Shown here: positions 54,755-63,109 of the stretch, piece after piece
Layout: every line of letters begins with the position of its first letter
How positions within the stretch are numbered: the stretch's first letter is position 1
Notes under the pieces: generated by a model
What the model was told of the DNA's origin: nothing
What the model saw: the letters and a program-made list of their open reading frames with translations, nothing else
The model's database searches: none
NCBI RefSeq assembly: GCF_022530855.2
Contig: NZ_CP099567.1
Coordinates: 3,100,001-3,164,000, forward strand
Direction: 5' to 3'
From: Candidatus Vondammii sp. HM_W22
GTDB lineage: Bacteria > Pseudomonadota > Gammaproteobacteria > Chromatiales > Chromatiaceae
Length of the DNA: 64,000 nt
Program-made: the position numbers and the translations under genes

Positions 54755-55856
54755 TAAAGGAACCTCTAAAAACCCGACAATAGCCAATAGATCTCTAGCA
54801 AATCTGGAGAGCCCCGTATCTTCACACTCATTATTTCTGGCAACATCCGTACCACACCTCGCTTCATCCGGCCAGCCACACCAATCTCCACGCCAGCCCT
54901 GATTTGCCCGATGCTACACACTGTCCTGCTGGGCAAACACGTGCTCAACTCGAGCCGGAACGCTTGATCGCTTTCGGTTTGGCTCTTGCTTCCGTTCATT
55001 CAAGAGGCGTTTGCGTGTCGGCTTGCGATGAATCTGACTGTGGTAATACGCACCCGGTAAAGCGACTTCCCGTTCTACACTGTGGTAAGCAGAATCGGCC
55101 CAGACACTTCTATTACTGTTGTTCTCATCCAGCAATTCCTCCAAGACCTGGCTATCATGAACTTCGGCCGATGTGATGGCGTACTTGCGAATCTATCCTG
55201 ATGTGGTTTTTGTACCCATAGTGGGTTTTGCCATGCTTCATGGTCCAGCGTGCTGCAACATCCTTCTGACTGCGTTTGTTATCACCCCATGCCTCGGGGC
55301 TATCCCCGGCTTTGATCTGCCTATTTTCCTCTCGTGTTGGGTACTGGAACGATAGCAGCATCTACAATCTGTCCCTTGCGAGCACTGAAGCCTGCTGCAT
55401 CAATCTGGATCAATAGCTCTGAAAAGAGTTTATCAACAAGGCCCCGTTCTTTCTGGCGCTCACGATATACCCAAACTGTTTTAGCATCGGGTACCTTACC
55501 TTCCGGGCTCAGCCCAGGAAAACGACAAAAGCTATAGCGCTCCCGAATTTGGAACTCTGCTTGATCACCGGACAGATTGAACAAATGCTGTAGGACCAAC
55601 ACCTTGAACATCAGTACCGCATCGTAAGGTGGGCGCTCACCTTTACCGGGATCACTGTTTTTATAAACTGAGCCCAGCAATACTCGAAAAACCTCCCAGT
55701 CTACGGTCCTTTCCAGCTTTGGCAGCGGGTCTCCCAGTTGCTCAAGGAGTTCAAGTCTGTCTTGATGATCAAAAAACTCGGTTGCATGATTTTTATCGGT
55801 TGGTTGAATTGGCTACTATTATCACTAATTGAAGGTCTTTCAGAGGCTCCCCTTAG
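54755..55856 (-). mobile_element. Second IS5-family element (IS5-C)
   Basis: The ends are related inverted repeats: TAAAGGAACCTCTAAAAACC on the left and, read inward from the right, TAAGGGGAGCCTCTGAAAGA. Between them lies a minus-strand transposase of another IS5 subgroup. The terminal phrase AAGGA(A/G)CCTCT also ends the 166-bp MITE-B at 59966-60131. The length of about 1.1 kb fits the family. Confidence 0.8.
54767..55787 (-). pseudogene. IS5-family transposase of IS5-C, frameshifted
   Basis: ATG 55787 begins MQPSF, then a T is missing from a T-run and the frame continues as FDHQDRLELLEQLGDPLPKL. RPPYDAVLMFKVLVLQHLFN and IVDAAIVPVPN follow (first Asp). After slips near 55330 and 55160 the frame reads RWTMKHGKTHYGYKNHIRID, then SVWADSAYHSVEREVALPGA (second Asp) and RSSVPARVEHVFAQQDSV (Glu region). 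One more slip precedes the end LLEIYWLLSGF at 54767. The catalytic residues are all readable, but four slips break the gene. Confidence 0.85.
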
Positions 55857-55988
55857 TTAACCAGAAACAGGATCAGGGAAGCGGAAACTTAAGAACCCAC
55901 AATTGTCACGAGGTGTATACCAGGATAAAAAACGTTTAAAGTGTACTCTGGACAACGAGTATCGGTACCTGAAACCTGAATTGAAAAA

Positions 55989-56693
55989 ATGAAGCTGATC
56001 AGTGACAAAGAAGCCTGGGAAGGTGAAGCCGACTGCATGAGTTGCCCCCTGCGCAACTCAGTGCTGTTTGCTGGCCTGGATAAAGATGATTTTGATAAAA
56101 TCCATAAGCCTATCGACCTCTATACGCTTCCTACGGGCTCGACCCTTTACCGTGCCGGAGACAAGGGAGATCATCTTTTCACCATATGCAGTGGTGTACT
56201 GAAGCTGGTTCAGTACCTCCCGGATGGCACCCAGCGCATTGTCCGACTGGTGCGCTCCACCGATGTCACCGGCCTGGAAACGATGCTGGGACAAAACTAC
56301 CAGCACGATGCCGTGGTGCTGCAACCGACACAGGCCTGTGGCCTGCCAGTCAGCGTGGTTCAGGCACTCTCCCAGAGCAGCCCAAAACTCCACAAGGAGC
56401 TGCTTAGCCGATGGCAAAAAGCACTCGAAGAGGCAGATGCCTGGCTGACCGAGCTCTCAACCGGTTCCGCCAAACAGCGGGTTGCCCGCCTGCTACTGAG
56501 GCTAGTCCGTAACAAGGAGGCAAGCGAGTGTGAACTCTTCTCCCGTGAGGATATGGGCGCCATGCTGGGCGTCACCACTGAAACCGCCAGCCGCACTATT
56601 GCTGAATTCAAACGGCAGAGTCTGCTGATTGAAACCAGCCCCAACCACTTCCTACTGGACATCCGAAACCTCGGGCATATTGCTGAGGATTGA
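55989..56693 (+). CDS. Crp/Fnr-family transcription regulator (Fnr-like, CxxCP variant)
   Basis: The 234-aa product has an N-terminal CMSCPLR (Cys16, Cys19), a cAMP-binding-type beta roll (residues about 28-140; GDKGDHLFTICSGVLKLVQY), Cys117 in TQACGLP, a dimer helix, and a winged HTH (about 165-230) with recognition helix TTETASRTIAEFKR carrying E-x-x-S-R like FNR. E. coli FNR uses four Cys (20, 23, 29, 122); here the third N-terminal Cys is missing, so a 4Fe-4S cluster may not form in the same way. An FNR-type palindrome lies 30 nt after the gene, before a probable target operon. Confidence 0.88.
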   Translation: MKLISDKEAWEGEADCMSCPLRNSVLFAGLDKDDFDKIHKPIDLYTLPTGSTLYRAGDKGDHLFTICSGVLKLVQYLPDGTQRIVRLVRSTDVTGLETMLGQNYQHDAVVLQPTQACGLPVSVVQALSQSSPKLHKELLSRWQKALEEADAWLTELSTGSAKQRVARLLLRLVRNKEASECELFSREDMGAMLGVTTETASRTIAEFKRQSLLIETSPNHFLLDIRNLGHIAED

Positions 56694-56718
56694 CCAGAAT
56701 GTCCCAGTGCAACCGTTG

Positions 56719-56740
56719 GGCATTGAGATATTTCAATGCC
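56719..56740 (+). promoter_or_regulatory. FNR-type palindrome upstream of the DUF6858/NifX-like pair
   Basis: GGCATTGAGATATTTCAATG, continued by CC, is a perfect palindrome with 8-bp arms. Its core TTGAGATATTTCAA (56723-56736) matches TTGAT-N4-ATCAA at eight of ten positions. It lies between the Fnr-like gene and the 56826 start. The regulator's recognition helix (E-x-x-S-R) fits such a site. Confidence 0.6.
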
Positions 56741-56825
56741 ATCTGAACTTCCAGCACTTATCCTCTGACCTTCAGAACATTGGCTGGAAGGTAATCCTGC
56801 CTCTGTGGATTGACAGGAGTTAGGT

Positions 56826-57222
56826 ATGAAGCAAGCGTTGCTACAGGAGAGATACCCCCTTTTCTCCCTCGACATCGAGAAGTCGGAAACCGATTATGAA
56901 AGCGTCTAAGGAGGTCATCGCTTATCTGAAGAGCCTCATTGATGAGCACAAAGTTGCAAAGTTCATTGCCATCTTCGACCATTACAAGCACACCAAAAAC
57001 CTAGAAGACGGTCAAATCAGTGAGGATATCCTAGATGGCCAGAACATCATCTTCTGTTTTGGCATTACTCTTCCGGAGCCGCAGGTAATGGCGGTCCGCC
57101 CCCGGTCAATCGGTGTTGTAGAGCTCAAGGAGAGTTTTCTTATCACCTTCATGGAAGCACCCATGCCGATAGCAAATGTCGCCATGGAGGAATGGGCCAA
57201 GTCGATAAAAACATCAGACTAA
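56826..57222 (+). pseudogene. DUF6858-like cytoplasmic protein, one frameshift (or a shorter protein from 56896)
   Basis: ATG 56826, with ACAGGAG upstream, opens a 27-codon frame: MKQALLQERYPLFSLDIEKS, then ETDYESV and stop. The next frame, starting at ATG 56896, reads KEVIAYLKSLIDEHKVAKFI, AIFDHYKHTKNLEDGQIS and FGITLPEPQVMAVRPRSIGV. Deleting one T near 56912 joins both into about 131 aa. From memory, DUF6858-type proteins begin with QERYP-FSL-I, so the upstream piece looks like the true N-terminus. If the shift is a sequencing error this is an intact gene; otherwise a 108-aa product from 56896 could be made. Function unknown. The NifX-like gene follows 35 nt later. Confidence 0.65.
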
Positions 57223-57257
57223 CCAGATTCTTTGCAAGCACCCACCAGAGAGAGAAT

Positions 57258-57602
57258 ATGAAAATCGGCATTACTAGTCAGAACTTCCGCACCATTACCG
57301 GCCATGCGGGAAAAACCCGGCGTTTCCTGATCTATGAAGTAACTGATGCCAATTCAGTGAAAGAGATAGACCGCCTCGATCTGCCAAAAGAGATGGCGAT
57401 GCACTCCTACCGCTCTGCGAAGCCTCATCCAATCACTGCTGTGGATATTCTCATTACCGGTGGGTGCGGAGAGGGCTTTCTCCGTCGTATGGGCTCAATG
57501 GGAGTCCAGGTAATAGCCACTGCAGAGAAAGATCCCCTCGATGCCATTCAGACTCTCATTGCCGGAGAGGCACTGCCACCACCGGAACCGCATGACCATT
57601 GA
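57258..57602 (+). CDS. Dinitrogenase iron-molybdenum cofactor (NifX/NifB-type) domain protein
   Basis: From ATG 57258 (AGAGAGAAT upstream) the 114-aa product is a stand-alone NifX-like domain: MKIGITSQNFRTITGHAGKT, RRFLIYEVTD, VDILITGGCGEGFLRRMGSM, then KDPLDAIQTLIAGEALPPPE. It ends in a His/Pro-rich EPHDH tail. In nitrogenase systems such domains bind FeMo-cofactor precursors, but many non-fixing bacteria carry single-domain versions of unknown role. No nif gene is present in the window. Context is an Fnr-like regulator, an FNR-type box and the DUF6858-like gene. Confidence 0.85.
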   Translation: MKIGITSQNFRTITGHAGKTRRFLIYEVTDANSVKEIDRLDLPKEMAMHSYRSAKPHPITAVDILITGGCGEGFLRRMGSMGVQVIATAEKDPLDAIQTLIAGEALPPPEPHDH

Positions 57603-57825
57603 GCGTTCGCATGCGTCGGCAAAAGATGCATAGCGCCGAATCGCTCTGTGTTCTCATTTTTTATCCGTGCTTCAGAATTGAAGCCGCCCTGGCGCTAAAA
57701 TCCGGTGTGCAAATCTACCCAACTCACAGAGCCCGCAATTAACTCTCTTCAGATGGTCTCAGCAGATGCAATCCAGGTCGATTTAAAGTATCCTTCCCGT
57801 TAAATACACCACGCGATCTCCCCTT

Positions 57826-59199
57826 ATGGTGCCTCGCTTACTCACTTTGCTGGCACTCCTCTTCCTTCTGCTCACGGGTTGTGCCAGCAATGCCCATTAC
57901 CCGGTCAATCCACCACTGGCCCGATTTGATGGCCCACGTACCATTCCCAATCTGGCAGCAAAAAACAACGGGCAGATTCTATTGGCGCTGACCTTTTCCG
58001 GTGGTGGCAGCCGAGCTTCAGCCCTCTCCTATGGCGTACTGGAAGAGCTGGCCAATACGCCATACGGTCCAGGTAAAGGACAGCAGGATACATTGCTATC
58101 CGAGATCGATATGATCTCCGCCGTCTCCGGCGGCAGTATTACAGCGGCCTATTTTGGCCTCTATGGCAATCAGCTGTTCAGGAATTTCAAACATGAGTTT
58201 CTCGAGAGAGATGTCACCAGAGAATTGAGGAACATGCTGATCTCACCGGAGACACTCTCCCGGCGTAGCTCGGACACTTTTGGCTCAGGCGACATTCTGG
58301 ATGAGTATTTTCGTCAGCGGCTCTTCGGTACCGCTCCACTGCGCGAACTGGTGGACAACAACGGGCCCTTTGTTCAGGTCAATGCCACCGATCTGTTCAA
58401 GGGGAGTCGATTCGATTTTACCGCGGAACAGTTTGCACTGATCTGCTCCGATGTCGGTGGTTTCCCGGTATCCCGAGCGGTGGCAGCATCCAGTGCCGTA
58501 CCTATCATTTTTTCCCCAATCACCCTGGTCAACCGCGCAGGAAGCTGCAACTATACGCCGCCGGAATGGCTCAACCAAGGACTTCAGGCCAAGGGAAAAA
58601 ACAACCGGCTCTACCGTGCAGCCTCACAACTCAATATCTATCTTGATCAGGCGGCACACCCCTACATCCACCTGCTGGATGGTGGCCTCGCCGACAACCT
58701 GGGACTGCGCGCGATCATGGACCGAATTCTGGTGGAAGATGGTCTCTGGAGCACCCTCAATCGCTTCAACCAGCAGGATGCCAAGCATATCGTGCTGATC
58801 ATCGTCGATGCCTCGGCCCTGCCCCCTTCGGAATGGGAACAGTCAGACACATCACCGCCACTCTCCGCCATACTGGATGCGGCAACCACGGCGCCCCTGG
58901 CCAATTACAATTTTGAGACCGTGGAATATATGCGCAGCAATCTGCCTGAATGGACCAACGAGGTAAAGCAAGCGCGCTGCAAAAACAACAGAAACTGCGT
59001 AGCCCCGAAGTTCTATTTTATTCAGTTGCATCTCGAAGATATCGCCAATCCTAGGACAAGAAAACGCCTCACCTCGGTCCCAACCGACTTTTCCCTGCCA
59101 CCGGGTATTGCAAATGAGCTGATCAGTACCGGCCATCAGTTGCTACAGAATCACCCTGAGTACCAGCGGTTATTGAAAAATATCCACGAAAACAGATAA
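57826..59199 (+). CDS. Patatin-like phospholipase, lipoprotein
   Basis: The 457-aa product starts with a lipoprotein signal (LLALLFLLLTGC; Cys19). Patatin motifs are the oxyanion loop TFSGGGSRASALSYGVLEEL, the nucleophile Ser in SAVSGGSITAAYFG (G-x-S-x-G type) and the catalytic Asp in HLLDGGLADNLGLRAIM. It probably hydrolyses membrane phospholipid acyl chains and is anchored to the inner or outer membrane facing the periplasm. Residue +2 after the Cys is Ala-Ser, which favours outer-membrane sorting. Patatins may act in envelope remodelling or on host membranes; neither is shown here. Confidence 0.9.
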   Translation: MVPRLLTLLALLFLLLTGCASNAHYPVNPPLARFDGPRTIPNLAAKNNGQILLALTFSGGGSRASALSYGVLEELANTPYGPGKGQQDTLLSEIDMISAVSGGSITAAYFGLYGNQLFRNFKHEFLERDVTRELRNMLISPETLSRRSSDTFGSGDILDEYFRQRLFGTAPLRELVDNNGPFVQVNATDLFKGSRFDFTAEQFALICSDVGGFPVSRAVAASSAVPIIFSPITLVNRAGSCNYTPPEWLNQGLQAKGKNNRLYRAASQLNIYLDQAAHPYIHLLDGGLADNLGLRAIMDRILVEDGLWSTLNRFNQQDAKHIVLIIVDASALPPSEWEQSDTSPPLSAILDAATTAPLANYNFETVEYMRSNLPEWTNEVKQARCKNNRNCVAPKFYFIQLHLEDIANPRTRKRLTSVPTDFSLPPGIANELISTGHQLLQNHPEYQRLLKNIHENR

Positions 59200-59216
59200 C
59201 AGCAAAATTTATTTGT

Positions 59217-59240
59217 AAGTTCTCAATAAGGTTGCGTGCG
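59217..59240. repeat. Short interspersed motif, copy 3
   Basis: GTTCTCAATAAGGTTGCGTG, continuing CGATAAAGAGCATAGC, is similar to the stretches at 12057 and 16681. It lies just after the patatin gene. The following 180 bases up to glcG carry no gene. Confidence 0.45.
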
Positions 59241-59423
59241 ATAAAGAGCATAGCACTACTACTTCCAAGAGACGCTGTGAATAGATCCCTGGCCGCTTCC
59301 GGCATACTGCCTTATGCGACACATGGGTATAACCTTACACTGCGTACGCTTGAAAGCGGCATCCCTGTCGCCAGCACTCGGCACAAACCCTCTCATCAAT
59401 GTTTGTACGGTGTTATAGAGAAA

Positions 59424-59918
59424 TTACAGCGACATCTCGAGATCATCCATTATCTTGACCAGACCAGCCTGGGCGCAGGCTTCATCTATTTTTCCTGATG
59501 GGGCACCGCTGACACCCACGCCACCCAGGAGATTTCCGCCTGCCTGTATCGGCACACCGCCATCGGACATCAGCAAACCCTGCACCCGACCGATAGGCGT
59601 TTTGGCCTGAGCACCAAGACCTGACGTCTTGGCGTTGAAATTAGCAGCCGTATAGGCTTTCTGACGACTGATCATCAGCGTGATAGTAGGAGCAAGCGTA
59701 TCGCGCAATGTCACCTGCACGGTACCATTGCGATCCACAACGGTTACGCCAATCTGAATCCCCTCTTTTCGGCAGGCTTCGACCGCCCCCTGGGCAATGG
59801 TCAGGGCTGACTCCATGGTCAGACGTTGAACCATCAACATCATTGGAGCATCTTCGTCTGCCATTAAGGTGAATGGCATTGCACATAAAACGGCCAGGGC
59901 CACGACTTGCTTAATCAT
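59424..59918 (-). CDS. GlcG/HbpS-family (DUF336) exported protein
   Basis: From ATG 59918 (CAGGAGGAACCAAT upstream, a consensus ribosome binding site) the 164-aa product has a signal peptide (VVALAVLCAMPFTLMA) and the HbpS/GlcG domain: LTIAQGAVEACRKEGIQIGV, TVVDRNGTVQVTLRDTLAPT, then GGVPIQAGGNLLGGVGVSGA. Family members bind heme or small cofactors in some cases; a reaction is not established. A longer frame to 60026 runs into MITE-B and is not used. Confidence 0.88.
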   Translation of the reverse strand: MIKQVVALAVLCAMPFTLMADEDAPMMLMVQRLTMESALTIAQGAVEACRKEGIQIGVTVVDRNGTVQVTLRDTLAPTITLMISRQKAYTAANFNAKTSGLGAQAKTPIGRVQGLLMSDGGVPIQAGGNLLGGVGVSGAPSGKIDEACAQAGLVKIMDDLEMSL

Positions 59919-59965
59919 ATTGGTTCCTCCTGTGGGAACTTGGAAACAAACAGCCACATCATTTA

Positions 59966-60131
59966 TTAAGGAGCCTCTGATTAATTCTGGATCGGACGGA
60001 TGACGAGTTGAAATCTTCCGGATCAAGGCGAAAATTGTGGTAATAGCTGGCTATTACCAAGATTTTCAACACAGAGCCGGGAGATTTCAGCCATCAGACA
60101 CCGATTCATGAATTGATCAGAGGTTCCTTAA
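59966..60131. mobile_element. MITE-B (166 bp) sharing its ends with IS5-C
   Basis: The terminal inverted repeats are 22 bp with 20 matching positions: TTAAGGAGCCTCTGATTAAT on the left, ATTGATCAGAGGTTCCTTAA on the right. The interior is also palindromic: GGTAATAGC and GCTATTACC (60031-60050) around two bases, and GAAATCTTCCGG against CCGGGAGATTTC. The whole can fold into one long hairpin. The ends AAGGA(G/A)CCTCT match the IS5-C ends at 54755 and 55856. It encodes no protein. Confidence 0.85.
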
Positions 60132-60288
60132 GTGTTGTGGTGGCTAAAAAACTATCCGCTCAAACATACGCGGATGGAAATACAAAGAGATCATGTATTG
60201 TTAAAAGACGATTCGCTCTCTTTGCAGCAAAAAACCTGCTCCGGTGGATTATATTGACTGAATTCTGAACAACTACTCTGGACTATGT

Positions 60289-61515
60289 TCAGCCATACAG
60301 GTAGTGATCGATTACATACTGCTGCACAATCTGTTGAAACTCCCGGGCGATACCCTCTCCTTTCAGTGTCACGGTCTTCACGCCGTCTTCATATACAGGG
60401 GCAACCGGAGTCTCTCCCGTGCCGGGGAGGCTGATGCCAATATTGGCATGCTTGCTCTCACCAGGGCCGTTGACGACACAACCCATTATCGCAACGGTCA
60501 TCGCCTCCACACCTGGGTACTGATCTTTCCATAGAGGCATCTGCTCCCGCAGATGAGACTGGATGTCCATCGCCAGCTGTTGGAAGAAGGTACTGTTGGT
60601 ACGTCCACAGCCAGGACAAGCTACTACCATCGGAGTGAACGACCGCAGCCCCATGGACTGCAGAATCTCCTGGGCTACCACCACTTCTTGAGTGCGGGCA
60701 CCCCCCGGCTCCGGGGTCAGCGAGATGCGGATGGTATCGCCTATATCCTCTTGCAGCAGCACCGCCAGTGCCGCCGTGGATGCCACGATACCTTTCGACC
60801 CCACACCCGCTTCAGTAAGACCCAGATGCAGGGCATAATCACAGCGGCCGGCCAGCTCCCGATAGACGCCGATCAGATCTTGCACGCCGCTCATTTTGCA
60901 TGAGAGGACGATCCGATCCCGGCCCAAACCAAGCGCTTCAGCGCGCCGGGCATTATCCAGGGCAGAGACCACCATAATCTCCCGGATCACCTCATCGCTG
61001 TCGAGAGGCTGCTCCCGGCGTGAGTTCTCATCCATCAGGCGTGCCACCAGCTCCTGATCCATACTGCCCCAATTAACGCCGATACGGACAGCTTTATCGT
61101 AGCGACAGGCCATCTCGATCATCAGGGCAAATTTCTCGTCACGCTTTACACCCCGCCCGACATTACCCGGGTTGATCCGGTACTTCTCCAGCGCCTGGCC
61201 GCATTCAGGGTATTTTTGCAGGAGCTTATGGCCGTTGAAGTGAAAATCGCCGATCAGGGGGATCTTACAGCCGGCCTTTTCTAATCCGTCACGTATCACT
61301 GGGACGGCCCTGGCCGCCGCCTCGGTGTTCACCGTCAGACGCACCAGCTCCGACCCGGCTCGGCCGAGGGCAAGTACTTGGTCTACCGTGGCTCTTATAT
61401 CGGCGGTATCGGTATTGGTCATCGATTGGACGGCCACGGGCGCACCGCCACCGACAATCAGGTTACCAACCCTCACGGGGATGGTGGAGTATCTTGCTAC
61501 CGAATATTCAGACAT
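60289..61515 (-). CDS. ispG: 4-hydroxy-3-methylbut-2-en-1-yl diphosphate synthase (GcpE)
   Basis: IspG converts methylerythritol cyclodiphosphate to HMBPP in the MEP isoprenoid pathway, using a 4Fe-4S cluster. The 408-aa product has [51 protein letters not shown] and the cluster ligands in [19 protein letters not shown] and [20 protein letters not shown]. Length matches the bacterial one-domain type with the usual linker. The frame is intact. It is upstream on the minus strand of MITE-B and downstream of argG. Confidence 0.96.
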   Translation of the reverse strand: MSEYSVARYSTIPVRVGNLIVGGGAPVAVQSMTNTDTADIRATVDQVLALGRAGSELVRLTVNTEAAARAVPVIRDGLEKAGCKIPLIGDFHFNGHKLLQKYPECGQALEKYRINPGNVGRGVKRDEKFALMIEMACRYDKAVRIGVNWGSMDQELVARLMDENSRREQPLDSDEVIREIMVVSALDNARRAEALGLGRDRIVLSCKMSGVQDLIGVYRELAGRCDYALHLGLTEAGVGSKGIVASTAALAVLLQEDIGDTIRISLTPEPGGARTQEVVVAQEILQSMGLRSFTPMVVACPGCGRTNSTFFQQLAMDIQSHLREQMPLWKDQYPGVEAMTVAIMGCVVNGPGESKHANIGISLPGTGETPVAPVYEDGVKTVTLKGEGIAREFQQIVQQYVIDHYLYG

Positions 61516-61638
61516 AAGACGCGCGCTCTGTTACCAGCCTACCTAATGCAGCCTAGGAATCTGTCGGATTCAACACTGTTTGGCTGCAAATCCGTGGATG
61601 CCGATCAACTTTTCGCTTCAAACGGTTAAACCCGACTC

Positions 61639-62859
61639 CTAGCTTTTGCATTTCGCCGCAACCCGCAGACGTAACGCATTGAGCTTGATGAAACCACTGG
61701 CATCTTTCTGGTCATAGGCACCTGCGTCATCTTCGAAGGTCGCTATCGACTTGTCAAACAGGCTGTTGCTCTCTGATTTACGGCCCACAACCATGATGCC
61801 GCCTTTGTAGAGTTTCAGTCTCACTATACCATTGACAGCTTCCTGAGAGTGATCGATTGCCGCCTGGAGCATTTCACGCTCCGGACTCCACCAGTAACCA
61901 TTATAGACCAGCCCTGCATAGCGGGGCATCAGCTCATCTTTCAGGTGAGCCGCTTCCCGATCAAGGGTTAAAGACTCCATGGCCCGATGCGCTTTCAACA
62001 TGATGGTGCCGCCCGGGGTCTCATAACAACCCCGGGACTTCATTCCGACATAACGGTTCTCCACGATATCGTCACGGCCGATACCATTATCTCCGCCAAT
62101 TTTATTCAGCGTTTCCAGCACGGTGGCAGGCGTCATCGCCTCGCCGGCGATAGCAACGATATCGCCCTTTTCATAAGTGAGTTCAATATAGGTCGGCTCA
62201 TCTGGTGCTTGTTCCGGCGAGACAGTCCAACGCCACATATCTTCACCCGGCTCGGTCCAGGGGTTTTCCAAATCATAGCCTTCATAGGAAATATGCAACA
62301 GGTTGGCATCCATCGAATAGGGTGACTTTTTACCATCACGCTTCATCTCCACCGCAATGCCATGCTCTTCCGCATAAGCCATCAGTTTCTCACGGGAGAG
62401 CAGACCCCACTCACGCCAGGGAGCAATGATCTTCACATCCGGCATCAGGGCGTAAGCACCCAACTCAAACCGCACCTGATCATTGCCTTTCCCTGTAGCG
62501 CCATGGGAAATGGCGCTAGCGCCGGTTTCAGCAGCGATCTCCACTAGGCGCTTCGCAATCAGTGGGCGTGCTATCGAGGTGCCCAGCAGATACTCTCCCT
62601 CATAGACCGCGTTGGCACGAAACATCGGGTAGACATAATCGCCAACAAACTCCTCGCGCAGATCTTCAATATAGATCTCTTTGATCCCAGCCGCCTCAGC
62701 TTTGACCCGCGCTGGCTCTACCTCTTCACCCTGACCCACATCGGCGGTAAAAGTAACCACCTCGCAGCCATACTCACCCTCCAACCATTTGAGGATAATA
62801 GAAGTATCCAGTCCACCGGAATAAGCCAGTACGACCTTCTTTACGCCAGACTCTGACAT
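61639..62859 (-). CDS. argG: Argininosuccinate synthase
   Basis: ArgG joins citrulline and aspartate with ATP in arginine synthesis. The 406-aa product begins [20 protein letters not shown] with the N-type ATP pyrophosphatase motif [44 protein letters not shown] and [20 protein letters not shown] are family landmarks, and the C-terminus has [20 protein letters not shown]. Intact; single gene, with a 123-nt gap to ispG. Confidence 0.97.
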   Translation of the reverse strand: MSESGVKKVVLAYSGGLDTSIILKWLEGEYGCEVVTFTADVGQGEEVEPARVKAEAAGIKEIYIEDLREEFVGDYVYPMFRANAVYEGEYLLGTSIARPLIAKRLVEIAAETGASAISHGATGKGNDQVRFELGAYALMPDVKIIAPWREWGLLSREKLMAYAEEHGIAVEMKRDGKKSPYSMDANLLHISYEGYDLENPWTEPGEDMWRWTVSPEQAPDEPTYIELTYEKGDIVAIAGEAMTPATVLETLNKIGGDNGIGRDDIVENRYVGMKSRGCYETPGGTIMLKAHRAMESLTLDREAAHLKDELMPRYAGLVYNGYWWSPEREMLQAAIDHSQEAVNGIVRLKLYKGGIMVVGRKSESNSLFDKSIATFEDDAGAYDQKDASGFIKLNALRLRVAAKCKS

Positions 62860-63109
62860 GGAATTTGCTCCGATTATTTACGGCCGCCATAGGCGACCAT
62901 TTTGTTTTAGACAGAAGGGCAATTATAACGTAATCAACATCCTCCAGAAAACCATAAAATAGGTAGGTAGAGAGCGTATTCAAGGGTGAAACCGGGCAAC
63001 AAAACTAACGCCTCTGACGCCATCAGCGATTGACAATCGCCTCCACATCCAGATCCCTGAGCCACTCGCCATGAAAATTTATATCAGTGCTGTTGGACTA
63101 AGGCTCCGG

